From Pseudorhizobium banfieldiae (lineage in GTDB: Bacteria; Pseudomonadota; Alphaproteobacteria; Rhizobiales; Rhizobiaceae): DNA of 64,000 nt. Made by a program: the position numbers and the translations under genes. The notes beneath the pieces are model-generated. The model did no database searches. It was not told the origin of the DNA and saw nothing but the letters and a program-made list of their open reading frames with translations. Below are positions 9,514-20,051 of the stretch, piece by piece. The stretch covers positions 3,768,501-3,832,500 of the forward strand of contig NZ_FO082820.1 in assembly GCF_000967425.1 (NCBI RefSeq). The letters are read 5' to 3'. Each line of letters opens with the position of its first letter. Positions within the stretch are counted from its first letter, which is position 1.

Positions 9514-10363
9514 TTCACGTGAAACAGGAATCATGGCTTTCGTCGCCGGCTGGCCCGTCAAGCATTCCCGCTCGCCGCTTATCCATCGGCACTGGCTGAA
9601 GACCTTCGGCATTGAGGGCGACTATCGGCTGGAGCCTGTGAAACCAGCAGACTTTCCGGCTTTCGTTGCGGATCTGAAATCTGGCGCTTCGATCTATGCT
9701 GGCGGAAACGTCACGATCCCTCACAAGGAGGCAGCCAGCGCGCTGGCGGATCGCTGCGATACCGTCGCCGAGGAACTGGGAGCCGCGAATACGCTCTGGA
9801 GGGAGGACGGGCGGCTCTGTGCCACCAATACCGATGTCCACGGTTTTGCTGCGAATCTCGACGAGCGCCATCCAGGATGGGACAAGGTCTCAAGGGCGGT
9901 CGTTCTTGGTGCAGGCGGCGCCAGCCGAGCTGTCATTCGAGCATTTCGTGATCGCGGCATCTCCGAAATCAACGTCGTCAACCGCACGCTCTCGCGGGCT
10001 GCCGAACTCGCGGATCGGTTTGGACCGACCATCCATGCCCATTCTATGGCGGCGCTTCCGGAAGTTATTCAAGGCGCGGGTCTCTTCGTCAACACGACGT
10101 CCCTCGGCATGGACGGGCAAGACGTCCCCGAGATCGACTTTTCGACCATGTCAATTGGGGCGCTCGTCACCGACATCGTCTACGTTCCGCTACAGACACC
10201 GATCCTGAAGCAGGCTGAAGCCCAGGGCCTAGCAACGGTGGACGGACTGGGAATGCTGCTTCATCAGGCTGTGCCTGGCTTTGAACGGTGGTTCGGGATC
10301 AGGCCTCAGGTCGACGAGACCTTGCGTTCACTGGTTATCGCCGACATGGAAAGGCAGCCATGA
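9506..10363 (+). CDS. aroE: Shikimate dehydrogenase (NADP+)
   Basis: AroE reduces 3-dehydroshikimate to shikimate in aromatic amino-acid synthesis. Translation from the ATG at 9506 gives 285 residues. SRSP at residues 21-24 binds shikimate, [10 protein letters not shown] carries the catalytic Lys, and [12 protein letters not shown] is the NADP-binding loop. Codons 3-7 (D-S-R-E-T) overlap a parS-like site; an alternative ATG at 9533 would exclude it. The gene overlaps maf by 8 bp and coaE by 4 bp, so it belongs to the ppsR-maf-aroE-coaE-dnaQ run. Confidence 0.95.
   Translation: MADSRETGIMAFVAGWPVKHSRSPLIHRHWLKTFGIEGDYRLEPVKPADFPAFVADLKSGASIYAGGNVTIPHKEAASALADRCDTVAEELGAANTLWREDGRLCATNTDVHGFAANLDERHPGWDKVSRAVVLGAGGASRAVIRAFRDRGISEINVVNRTLSRAAELADRFGPTIHAHSMAALPEVIQGAGLFVNTTSLGMDGQDVPEIDFSTMSIGALVTDIVYVPLQTPILKQAEAQGLATVDGLGMLLHQAVPGFERWFGIRPQVDETLRSLVIADMERQP
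9511..9526. promoter_or_regulatory. parS-like ParB-binding site 3 (maf-aroE junction)
   Basis: TGATTCACGTGAAACA matches parS at 15 of 16 positions. It covers the maf stop codon and codons 2-7 of aroE. The one change creates GATTC, a GANTC methylation motif. Confidence 0.82.
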
Positions 10364-10968
10364 TCGTCGTCGGCTTGACGGGCTCCATCGGAATGGGAAA
10401 GTCGACCACGGCGAGGATGTTTGCGGAAGCGGGAGTCCCGGTCAACGACGCCGACGCTGTAGTTCATGATCTCTACCGGTCCGAGGCCCTCGCGCCGATC
10501 GGCGACGCCTTTCCGGGGAGTATCAGAAACGGTATGGTCGACAGGCAGGAGCTTGCTCGGCAACTCGCGGAGAATCCGGCTAAGTTCCGTCGTCTGGAGG
10601 CGATCGTCCATCCTCTTGTTCGCAGGCGGGAAGGCGAGTTCGTGGAAGCCAATCGAGTAGCGGGCGCCGAGATGGTGGTGCTCGACATCCCCTTGCTCTT
10701 CGAGGTCGGGGGTGAGGATCGAGTGGATGTCGTCGTGGTCGTGACCTGTGATCCACAGATACAAAGGGCGCGGGTTCTTGCGCGGCCCGGCATGACCGAG
10801 GAGAAATTGAACATGATTCTGTCCCGGCAGATCCCGGATCAGGAAAAGCGCCGTCGAGCGGATTTCCTCATTGATACCGGAAGGGGATTGGAAGCAGCCC
10901 GGCAGCGCGTCGACGAAGTCATCGCAGCCCTGCGATCCGGAAAGAGAAGCGAGACAGCCAGTGCGTGA
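10360..10968 (+). CDS. coaE: Dephospho-CoA kinase
   Basis: CoaE phosphorylates dephospho-CoA at the 3'-hydroxyl, the last step of coenzyme A synthesis. The 202-residue product starts at an ATG overlapping the aroE stop (ATGA). The P-loop [10 protein letters not shown] is at residues 8-17, followed by the conserved [10 protein letters not shown] segment. Its 3' end overlaps the start of dnaQ by 8 bp. The longer open frame upstream lies inside aroE and is rejected. Confidence 0.95.
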   Translation: MIVVGLTGSIGMGKSTTARMFAEAGVPVNDADAVVHDLYRSEALAPIGDAFPGSIRNGMVDRQELARQLAENPAKFRRLEAIVHPLVRRREGEFVEANRVAGAEMVVLDIPLLFEVGGEDRVDVVVVVTCDPQIQRARVLARPGMTEEKLNMILSRQIPDQEKRRRADFLIDTGRGLEAARQRVDEVIAALRSGKRSETASA

Positions 10969-11689
10969 AATCATCTTCGATACGGAAACGACCGGTCTGG
11001 AAACCAAGCTCGACCGTATCATCGAGATCGGCGGGATCGAACTCATCAACAATTTCCCGACCGGACGGTCGTTGCATCTCTACATCAACCCCGGTGATCG
11101 CAAGGTTCACCCGGACGCGCTGGCGGTCCATGGGATCACCGATGAATTCCTGAAGGACAAGCCGAGTTTCGCCGAGGTGGCGGAACAGATCCTCGAATTC
11201 TTCGAAGGCGCGAAGTGGATTGCCCACAACGCGAACTTCGACATGGGCTTCATCAACGCCGAGTTTGAACGTTTGAAGCTTCCGCCGGTGTCCATGGAGC
11301 ATGTTGTCGACACGCTTGCACTCGCACGCCGCAAGCATCCGATGGGGCCCAACTCGCTGGATGCGCTATGCCGTCGATACGGAATCGACAACGCTCACCG
11401 CACCAAGCACGGCGCGCTACTCGACTCCGAACTGCTCGCGGAAGTCTATATCGAGATGACGGGGGGCCGGCAGGCGGCGCTCGGCCTCGTCGGCATCGAA
11501 ACCTCGGCGACGATCATCGAGATCGAGGAGCATGTGGTCGGGATCTCTGGTCGTCCCCGGCCGCTGCCGTCGCGCGTGAGTGCGGCCGAGCTTGCGGCGC
11601 ACCGTGCCCTGGTTGGTTCGCTTGGCGCAAAGGCAGTCTGGGCGCGCTATGAAGCAGAAAGCCCGGACATGGCGATCCGGGCTTCCTGA
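10961..11689 (+). CDS. dnaQ: DNA polymerase III epsilon subunit (3'-5' proofreading exonuclease)
   Basis: DnaQ proofreads the replicative polymerase. Starting at a GTG (10961) the product is 242 residues. The DEDD exonuclease motifs are visible: FDTETTGLE at the N-terminus, AHNANFDMGF in the middle and HGALLDSELLAEVY as the third motif. The C-terminus carries the polymerase-interacting part. The start lies inside the last codons of coaE, indicating coupling. Its last codons form half of a hairpin shared with secB. Confidence 0.96.
   Translation: MREIIFDTETTGLETKLDRIIEIGGIELINNFPTGRSLHLYINPGDRKVHPDALAVHGITDEFLKDKPSFAEVAEQILEFFEGAKWIAHNANFDMGFINAEFERLKLPPVSMEHVVDTLALARRKHPMGPNSLDALCRRYGIDNAHRTKHGALLDSELLAEVYIEMTGGRQAALGLVGIETSATIIEIEEHVVGISGRPRPLPSRVSAAELAAHRALVGSLGAKAVWARYEAESPDMAIRAS
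11659..11684. terminator. Hairpin between convergent dnaQ and secB, inside the dnaQ 3' end
   Basis: AAGCCCGGA (11659-11667) pairs with TCCGGGCTT (11676-11684) over an 8-nt loop. Read leftward it is followed by TTTCTGC, so it most likely ends secB transcripts. Confidence 0.6.
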
Positions 11690-11710
11690 ATTACGGCTTT
11701 TGCAACGCTA

Positions 11711-12190
11711 TCAGCTATTGAGCGGCTGGACCTGCGACTTCGCGCGTTCTGCGGCCATCCGCTGGGCGAACATCTGGGCGAAATCGATTGGATCGATCAT
11801 CAGCGGTGGAAAGCCGCCATTGCGGGTCACGTCGGCGACAATCTGGCGCGCGAAGGGGAAAAGCAGGCGCGGGCACTCGATGAAGAGAACCGGCAGCATG
11901 TGTTCCTGCGGGAAGCCGGCAACGCGGAAGACACCGCCGTAGACCAGTTCGGCCGCGAACACCACCTTGTCGCCGTCCTTGGCTTCGACATTCAGTGAAA
12001 GCACTACGTCAAAATCCGTCTCGGAAAGCGGGTTGGCGTTGACGTTGACATTGATGTTGATGGCGGGAGCGTTGTCGCGCGACTGAAGCGAGCGCGGTGC
12101 ACCGGGGTTTTCGAAGGAAAGGTCTTTGGTGTACTGGGCCAGAATGTTGAGCGACGGGCTCTGAGTACCCTGTTCGTTTTCGGTTGCCAT
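11711..12190 (-). CDS. secB: Protein-export chaperone SecB
   Basis: SecB keeps preproteins unfolded and passes them to SecA. From the ATG at 12190 the product is 159 residues, the usual size in alphaproteobacteria, with the N-terminal [18 protein letters not shown] motif and the [20 protein letters not shown] block. A longer reading frame starts 14 codons earlier, but the family begins at MATENEQ. It is convergent with dnaQ. Confidence 0.96.
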   Translation of the reverse strand: MATENEQGTQSPSLNILAQYTKDLSFENPGAPRSLQSRDNAPAININVNVNANPLSETDFDVVLSLNVEAKDGDKVVFAAELVYGGVFRVAGFPQEHMLPVLFIECPRLLFPFARQIVADVTRNGGFPPLMIDPIDFAQMFAQRMAAERAKSQVQPLNS

Positions 12191-12278
12191 GGGTTTCCCT
12201 CGGATATTTGAACGGTTGCTGGCGTCTAGCACTTAGACCGGTGGCTTACAACCCTGGCCCCGGGAGCCGTGCCAGAGG

Positions 12279-12788
12279 CTAATCCTCGCCCAGCCGGCGA
12301 TCGGACCAAGGCGATCCAGGGTTCGGTTCGCGGTGGAAATCTTCTTCGTCAAGGTCGACCACCCGTTCACCCTGCGGGGGATCCCTTCGACGGGTATAGG
12401 TACGCCGCTGGGTGTAGGATTCCGAGTCAACCACCACAAAACGGCGGCCGATAAATGACCAGAGCAAGCGCCGGACCGCCGGAATGAAGAGGGCGATCCC
12501 GATGATGTCGGTTATGAAGCCGGGGATAAGCAGCAGGACCGCAGCAACGACGATCATCGCGCCTTGCACGATCGCATTCCCGGGAACCCGTCCGTCGCGG
12601 CCTTCCTCCGTAAGTCTCCTAAGCATCTGCAGACCCTGAAGACGCAGGAGAATCAGCCCCGCGAGGCAGGATAGCAGGACGAGGCCGAGCGTGCCCCAGA
12701 CACCAACCATTTGGCCTACGACGACGAAGCCCGCAATTTCCGCGAGCGGCAACAGGAGGATGAGAATGCTGATGAAGGGTGTTGGCAT
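12279..12788 (-). CDS. fxsA: FxsA family inner-membrane protein
   Basis: FxsA-type proteins are small membrane proteins; in E. coli overexpression relieves exclusion of phage T7 by plasmid F, but the normal role is unclear. The 169-residue product has hydrophobic segments at about residues 5-25, 28-48 and 74-100 and a charged tail. The internal LIPGFITDIIG motif is typical of the family. It is divergent from the Tim44-like gene, with a 110-bp gap. Confidence 0.85.
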   Translation of the reverse strand: MPTPFISILILLLPLAEIAGFVVVGQMVGVWGTLGLVLLSCLAGLILLRLQGLQMLRRLTEEGRDGRVPGNAIVQGAMIVVAAVLLLIPGFITDIIGIALFIPAVRRLLWSFIGRRFVVVDSESYTQRRTYTRRRDPPQGERVVDLDEEDFHREPNPGSPWSDRRLGED

Positions 12789-12898
12789 CTACGCTCGATC
12801 TGCGCGGCGTCCGCTCGCGCCTTCGCTATTTGAATGATCCGGCCTTGCGGACTATATGAGAACTTGCAACAAGAATTTAAACGGCATTGCGGGACAAG

Positions 12899-13594
12899 AT
12901 GGGCTCCAACGACTTCATAACTCTGTTTTTCCTCGTCGCTGCAGTCCTCATATTTCTGCAATTGCGGAGTGTGTTGGGCCGGCGGACGGGGAACGAGAAG
13001 CCGCCCTTTGATCCTTTCAGTGCGCGTGAGGCCGGCAAGGCACCCGCGAGCGATGACGGCAAGGTCGTGACACTGCCGCGCCGGGAGGTCTCCGACGAGG
13101 ACCGTTTCGCAGAGATCGATGCGGTCGCCAAACCCGGTACCTCGGCCAATGACGGTCTGCGTCAACTGTTGAAAGCTGACCCATCCTTCCAGCCACGCGA
13201 GTTTCTCAACGGCGCCCGTATGGCCTACGAAATGATCGTCATGGCCTTCGCTGACGGGGATCGAAAGAGCCTCAAGAACCTCCTCTCCAAGGAGGTTTAC
13301 GAAGGCTTCGACGCCGCCATCTCCGACCGTGAGTCGCGCGGCGAAGTGGTCAAGTCGACCTTTGTCGGCATCGACAAGGCCGACATCACCCAGGCGAGCG
13401 TGCGGGGGAATGAGGAGCAGGTGACGGTTCGCATCGTCAGCCAGTTGATCTCCGCAACCTATGACAAGAGCGGTGCAGTCATTGATGGTGACCAGGAAGC
13501 TGTCGCGGAAGTCATAGACATCTGGACCTTTGCTCGCGACGTCCGCTCCCGGGATCCGAACTGGAAGCTCGTCGCGACCGAATCCGAGCAATGA
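12899..13594 (+). CDS. Tim44/TimA-like domain protein, membrane-anchored
   Basis: The product (231 residues from the ATG at 12899) has one N-terminal membrane segment (about residues 6-24) and a C-terminal Tim44-like domain containing the FLNGARMAYEMIVMAFADGD region. In mitochondria Tim44 works in protein import; bacterial members are reported as inner-membrane proteins that affect envelope integrity. It overlaps mltA by 4 bp (ATGA). A TTG four codons upstream is a possible but less likely start. The exact role here is unknown. Confidence 0.85.
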   Translation: MGSNDFITLFFLVAAVLIFLQLRSVLGRRTGNEKPPFDPFSAREAGKAPASDDGKVVTLPRREVSDEDRFAEIDAVAKPGTSANDGLRQLLKADPSFQPREFLNGARMAYEMIVMAFADGDRKSLKNLLSKEVYEGFDAAISDRESRGEVVKSTFVGIDKADITQASVRGNEEQVTVRIVSQLISATYDKSGAVIDGDQEAVAEVIDIWTFARDVRSRDPNWKLVATESEQ

Positions 13595-14712
13595 ACGAGG
13601 GCTCGTCGGGTTTTTCGCTTCGGCGGGTCGCTTTCTCTGATCTACCCCGGTGGAGCGAGGATCATCCCGGTCTGCTGCTGGAGGGGATCCGCAACTGCCT
13701 GACCCACATCCGCTCGGGCAAGTCCTACCGAACAGGAGACCTGGGGCTGTCATGCGACGACATCCTGCCTGCCTATGAAGCGGCTCTCCGTGCCGATCTT
13801 CTTGACGCCGGGTCCGCTCGGCAATTCTTCGAGCAGCATTTCGAACCGTTCAGGATCTGCCGCGACGACGGCTCGCAGGGTTTCGTCACCGCCTTCTACG
13901 AGCCTGAGGTTGAGGTTTCGGACACCCCGTCAGGCGAGTGGGCGTTTCCGTTTTACCGTCGCCCAGCGGATTTGATCGATCTCGATGCCGCCAACCGGCC
14001 GGCGGGCATGGACGCTTCGTACCGGTTCGGTCGGTCCGCTCCCGCAGGGATTGCGGAGTATCCCGACAGGCGTGCAATCGACCAAGGCTGCCTGAGCGGA
14101 CAGGGATTGGAAATCGCGTGGGGCCGCTCCAAGGTCGATGTCTTCTTCGCCCATGTTCAGGGTGCTGCACGCTTGAAGTTCCGGGATGGCAGCATCAAGC
14201 GGATAACCTATGCGGCGAAGGCAGGCCATCCCTTCAGTGCCATCGGCAAGCTGCTGATCGAGCGTGGTGAAATCGATGCGGCAACGGTCTCTATGCAGAC
14301 CATCCGCGCGTGGCTGGAAGCAAATCCGGATCTGACGGACGAGGTCCTCTGGCACAACCGCTCCTACATCTTCTTCAGGGAGGCGGATGTTTCGGATGAC
14401 CGGCTCGGTCCGATCGCAGCTGCGAAGGTGCCCCTCCTTCCTGGTCGCTCGCTTGCCGTCGACCGGCTCATTCACACCTTCGGATACCCATTCTTCATCC
14501 ACGCGCCGTCACTGACCCATCTCGACGGTGGCCAGGCCTTCGCCCGGACCATGCTGGCGCTCGATACCGGCAGCGCCATTGTCGGACCGGCGCGAGGTGA
14601 CATCTTCACAGGTTCCGGCGCCGCTGCAGGAGAACTGGCTGGAACCGTGCGAAACGAGGCGGACTTCTATATTCTCGTCCCGCGCTCCGCATCGGCGAGG
14701 ATGGCTGGATGA
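13591..14712 (+). CDS. mltA: Membrane-bound lytic murein transglycosylase A (MltA family)
   Basis: MltA cleaves peptidoglycan glycan strands with formation of 1,6-anhydro-MurNAc. The 373-residue protein has the MltA barrel domain, with GFVTAFYEPEVEVS as a recognisable motif, and a C-terminal 3D domain with the DIFTGSG segment that supplies catalytic aspartates. No clear lipoprotein signal is visible at the N-terminus, so its localisation is uncertain. It overlaps both neighbours by 4 bp, within a Tim44-like, mltA, smr, xre series. Confidence 0.93.
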   Translation: MNEGSSGFSLRRVAFSDLPRWSEDHPGLLLEGIRNCLTHIRSGKSYRTGDLGLSCDDILPAYEAALRADLLDAGSARQFFEQHFEPFRICRDDGSQGFVTAFYEPEVEVSDTPSGEWAFPFYRRPADLIDLDAANRPAGMDASYRFGRSAPAGIAEYPDRRAIDQGCLSGQGLEIAWGRSKVDVFFAHVQGAARLKFRDGSIKRITYAAKAGHPFSAIGKLLIERGEIDAATVSMQTIRAWLEANPDLTDEVLWHNRSYIFFREADVSDDRLGPIAAAKVPLLPGRSLAVDRLIHTFGYPFFIHAPSLTHLDGGQAFARTMLALDTGSAIVGPARGDIFTGSGAAAGELAGTVRNEADFYILVPRSASARMAG

Positions 14713-15281
14713 GTAGCGGTCGAAGGCTCAGTCCGGAAGAGCGGATACTTTGGGGGAAGGTGGCGAAGTCAACGCGCGCCTTGCCCGGTGGACAGGCGGA
14801 TGCTCGTGAGTTCGCGGAGGAAATCGCCGCCATGCTGGCGGCGGAGGAGGCAGCGCTGGCGCAGCCGCTGCCGACGAAATCTCCCGCGGATGCCCCGGCA
14901 ATCGACCATCGGCCGGCGGACGCTCGACGGCCGCCGCCGAGCCATCAACCACTGGAAAAGCCTGTCCATCGGAAGCTGGCGAAAGGGCGGTTGCCTATCG
15001 AAGCCCGGATCGATCTCCATGGGCTGTTTCAGGACGAGGCGCATGATCTCCTCCTCGATTTCCTCTATCGCGCCCATGATCGCGGCATGCGTCATGTGCT
15101 GGTGATCACCGGCAAGGGCAGTTCCCTCGGCAGCGAAGGGGCGCTACGACGTGCGGTGCCCCTCTGGTTTTCCAAGCCCGAGTTTCGCTTCCTCATCTCC
15201 TCCTACGAGTGGGCGGCCCGTCACCATGGTGGAGAGGGCGCGCTCTACGTCCGGCTCAGCCGCCCGAGACGCCATCCATGA
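14709..15281 (+). CDS. Smr-domain protein
   Basis: The 190-residue product has a variable, proline-rich N-terminal half and a C-terminal Smr (MutS2-related) domain starting near RIDLHGLFQDEAHDLL. The conserved DLHG and the ITGKGSS motifs are present. Smr domains bind or nick nucleic acids; some bacterial members act on mRNA in collided ribosomes. The role in this organism is not known. It overlaps mltA and the following regulator by 4 bp each. Confidence 0.88.
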   Translation: MSSGRRLSPEERILWGKVAKSTRALPGGQADAREFAEEIAAMLAAEEAALAQPLPTKSPADAPAIDHRPADARRPPPSHQPLEKPVHRKLAKGRLPIEARIDLHGLFQDEAHDLLLDFLYRAHDRGMRHVLVITGKGSSLGSEGALRRAVPLWFSKPEFRFLISSYEWAARHHGGEGALYVRLSRPRRHP

Positions 15282-15643
15282 CACCCTTCGCACAGGCCCT
15301 TCGCGAACTGCGCCGGCGCAGGGGCGTGACCCAAAGGGACCTTGCCGCTGCGATCGGGGTCTCGCCTGCCTATCTCTCGGCGCTCGAGCATGGCCGGAAG
15401 GGCAAGCCTAGTTTCGATCTTCTGCAGCGGATTGCCGGCTACTTCAACATCATCTGGGACGAAGCCGACGAACTCTTCATGACGGCAGAAGCCTCGCATC
15501 CGAAGGCTGTGCTGGATACCGCAGGCCTTCCGCCGCGCTACACCGCTTTTGCCAATCGCCTGGCACGCGAGATTCGCGCACTGCCGTCGGATGTGATAGA
15601 GGCCATGGACAAACTGCTGGACCAGTCTCCGCCCAAGGGTTGA
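15278..15643 (+). CDS. Xre-family helix-turn-helix transcriptional regulator
   Basis: This 121-residue protein starts at an ATG overlapping the smr stop. Residues 5-65 form an Xre/Cro helix-turn-helix, with TQRDLAAAIGVSPAYLSALE as the DNA-recognition part. The C-terminal half (LPPRYTAFANRLAREIRALP) is conserved in rhizobial homologues but lacks a known ligand domain. It is the last gene of the Tim44-mltA-smr series and lies 141 bp ahead of gyrB. Its target is unknown. Confidence 0.88.
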   Translation: MTPFAQALRELRRRRGVTQRDLAAAIGVSPAYLSALEHGRKGKPSFDLLQRIAGYFNIIWDEADELFMTAEASHPKAVLDTAGLPPRYTAFANRLAREIRALPSDVIEAMDKLLDQSPPKG

Positions 15644-15763
15644 TTGTTGCGGAATCCCCTGATTTCAGGCTTTTCCGGCATGGCATGAGCTTTAGAATCC
15701 GTCCCAAACTTCCTATATCTGGGGGTGGATGCGCGGGTGATTCGCAGCGTCCTGCCCGCTTAA

Positions 15764-18220
<2,457 letters not shown>

Positions 18221-18228
18221 GAAGATGC

Positions 18229-18244
18229 TGTTTCACGTGAATCG
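18229..18244. promoter_or_regulatory. parS-like ParB-binding site 4 (gyrB downstream)
   Basis: TGTTTCACGTGAATCG matches parS at 14 of 16 positions and includes GAATC, a GANTC motif. It forms a perfect 14-bp inverted pair with the next site. Confidence 0.75.
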
Positions 18245-18254
18245 CCGCTTGCGC

Positions 18255-18270
18255 TGATTCACGTGAAACT
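18255..18270. promoter_or_regulatory. parS-like ParB-binding site 5 (nitroreductase 3' end)
   Basis: TGATTCACGTGAAACT matches parS at 14 of 16 positions and includes GATTC. It is centred 26 bp from site 4 and overlaps the nitroreductase stop codon. The long inverted repeat could also act as a terminator hairpin between the two convergent genes. Confidence 0.75.
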
Positions 18271-18868
18271 AGTCTTCCCCGACGAAGCGTCCTTCGAACG
18301 CCACTTCCGAGAGCGGCTTGCGCTCGCTCTGGACCTCCCGCTCACGCAGGTCGTCTGGAAGCGTCTCCTTCGCAGCGAGCCGCCCGATCGCGCAGGCAGC
18401 CTCCACCCGATAGCCATCGGGTATGCCCAGAACCCGCACTGCCTTCTCGCGGTCCATGCCTTCCATCCCATGGGCGTGGTAGCCGAGCTTCATTGATTGG
18501 CACGCGATCGAGAACCACGCGGAACCGGTATCGAACGCATGGGTGTATGCCGGCTTTCGCTCGCCATCCTTGGAAATCCGGTAGGTGCGCGAGACGAAGA
18601 TGACCAATGCCGAAGCGTTCTGCGCCCAGCGCTGGTTTCCCGGTGACAGGATATCCAGGAGTACAGGCCAGCTGGCTGTCTCCCGCAAGGCATAGATGAA
18701 GCGCCAGGGTTGATTGTTGCCGGAAGAGGGCGCCCAGTGACCTGCATCCAGAATGGTCAGCAGGTCCTCCCGGCTCATCGCTTCGCCGGTGAAGGCGCGT
18801 GGTGACCAGCGGTCGAGAAAGAAGGCATCCACCGGATGTTCCGACTGTCGGTTGTTGCTTTGGGTCAT
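18269..18868 (-). CDS. Nitroreductase family oxidoreductase
   Basis: The 199-residue protein belongs to the FMN-dependent nitroreductase family, with the N-terminal RRS-like segment DRWSPRAFTGE and the GHWAPSSGNNQPWRF motif that contacts FMN. The substrate is not known. The ATG at 18868 is chosen because the longer frame upstream has no family similarity. It is convergent with gyrB and divergent from the FAH gene. Confidence 0.9.
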   Translation of the reverse strand: MTQSNNRQSEHPVDAFFLDRWSPRAFTGEAMSREDLLTILDAGHWAPSSGNNQPWRFIYALRETASWPVLLDILSPGNQRWAQNASALVIFVSRTYRISKDGERKPAYTHAFDTGSAWFSIACQSMKLGYHAHGMEGMDREKAVRVLGIPDGYRVEAACAIGRLAAKETLPDDLREREVQSERKPLSEVAFEGRFVGED

Positions 18869-19009
18869 GGGCGCCGGCTCCGCTGCAAATGACGGTCTCA
18901 GAAACATAGGGTGAGCGGCGGACAACACAACGCAGACTGCGTGCAAGGGGGATGACAATGAGCCTGCCATCCTCCATAAGGCAGTTGTCAGACAAGTGGA
19001 GGCATATCC

Positions 19010-19852
19010 GTGAAACTCATGCGTGTTGGTCAGCCGGGCCAGGAAAAGCCGGCAATCCTCGATGCGAGCGGCAAGGTCAGGGACCTGTCGCAGCATGTCG
19101 CCGACATCGGTGGCGCGGCCATCTCGCCGGAGGGTCTTGCCAGGATCGCTGCTCTCGACCTGCAGAACCTGCCCGAGCTGCAGGTTGACCGCATTGGCGC
19201 CTGCGTTGCCGGCACCGGCAAGTTCATCTGCATCGGCCTGAATTTCTCTGACCATGCTGCCGAGACGGGCGCCGCCGTCCCGCCGGAGCCCGTCATCTTC
19301 ATGAAGGCCACCTCAGCCATCTGCGGCCCCAATGATGATGTCATCATTCCCCGCGGCTCGGAGAAGACGGATTGGGAGGTCGAGCTCGGCGTCGTCATCG
19401 GCAAGACCGCCAAATATGTCAGCGAAGCCGAGGCCATGGAGTATGTGGCCGGCTACTGCGTCTCGCACGATGTATCGGAGCGCGGCTTCCAGACGGAGCG
19501 CGCTGGTCAGTGGACCAAGGGCAAGTCCTGCGACACCTTTGGTCCGATCGGCCCATGGCTGGTCACGAGGGACGAGATCGCTGACCCGCAGAACCTCGGC
19601 ATGTGGCTGAAGGTGAACGGCGAGACTATGCAGAACGGCTCGTCGAAGACCATGGTCTATGGCGTGGCCTTCGTCGTCTCCTATCTCAGCCAGTTCATGT
19701 CGCTGCATCCCGGTGACGTCATCTCCACCGGCACGCCGCCGGGCGTCGGCATGGGCATGAAGCCGCCGCGTTACCTGAAGGCAGGCGACGTCGTCGAACT
19801 TGGGATTGAGGGGCTGGGTACGCAGCGCCAGATCTTCGTGGCGGATCGTTAA
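19010..19852 (+). CDS. Fumarylacetoacetate hydrolase (FAH) family protein
   Basis: The 280-residue product has the FAH C-terminal fold. CIGLNFSDHAAE and EPVIFMKATSA hold the active-site entrance. EVELGVVIGK carries the metal-binding acidic residues, and VISTGTPPGVGMG is the family signature. Relatives include 2,4-diketo-3-deoxy-L-fuconate and ureidoglycolate-type hydrolases; the substrate here cannot be fixed. The start is a GTG with a GGAGG ribosome-binding site eight bases upstream. A clear terminator follows. Confidence 0.88.
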   Translation: MKLMRVGQPGQEKPAILDASGKVRDLSQHVADIGGAAISPEGLARIAALDLQNLPELQVDRIGACVAGTGKFICIGLNFSDHAAETGAAVPPEPVIFMKATSAICGPNDDVIIPRGSEKTDWEVELGVVIGKTAKYVSEAEAMEYVAGYCVSHDVSERGFQTERAGQWTKGKSCDTFGPIGPWLVTRDEIADPQNLGMWLKVNGETMQNGSSKTMVYGVAFVVSYLSQFMSLHPGDVISTGTPPGVGMGMKPPRYLKAGDVVELGIEGLGTQRQIFVADR

Positions 19853-19896
19853 CCAGCCGAACGGACGGAACCTTAAGGCGCTTCATGCCATTCTTG

Positions 19897-19925
19897 ATGC
19901 CAGGCCTCCGCGCCTGGCATTTTTA
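19897..19925 (+). terminator. Rho-independent terminator after the FAH gene
   Basis: ATGCCAGGC pairs with GCCTGGCAT over a 6-nt loop and is followed by TTTTTATT. Confidence 0.85.
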
Positions 19926-20051
19926 TTGGTTAATGATTGGTCCCGCCTGATGTTGCACTGCAATCCAAACATGGTAGCCTCTCCCATTGCTCCCGAAGCA
20001 GCCGGTCGGCTCCGACCGCCGGTGCCGGTAGCCACGAAAGGCGGCGCATCG

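Noticed and set aside
19800..20051. 84-codon in-frame upstream extension of phaZ
   Set aside because: It runs through the end of the FAH gene and its terminator; the PhaZ family begins at MIYQFYEMNH.
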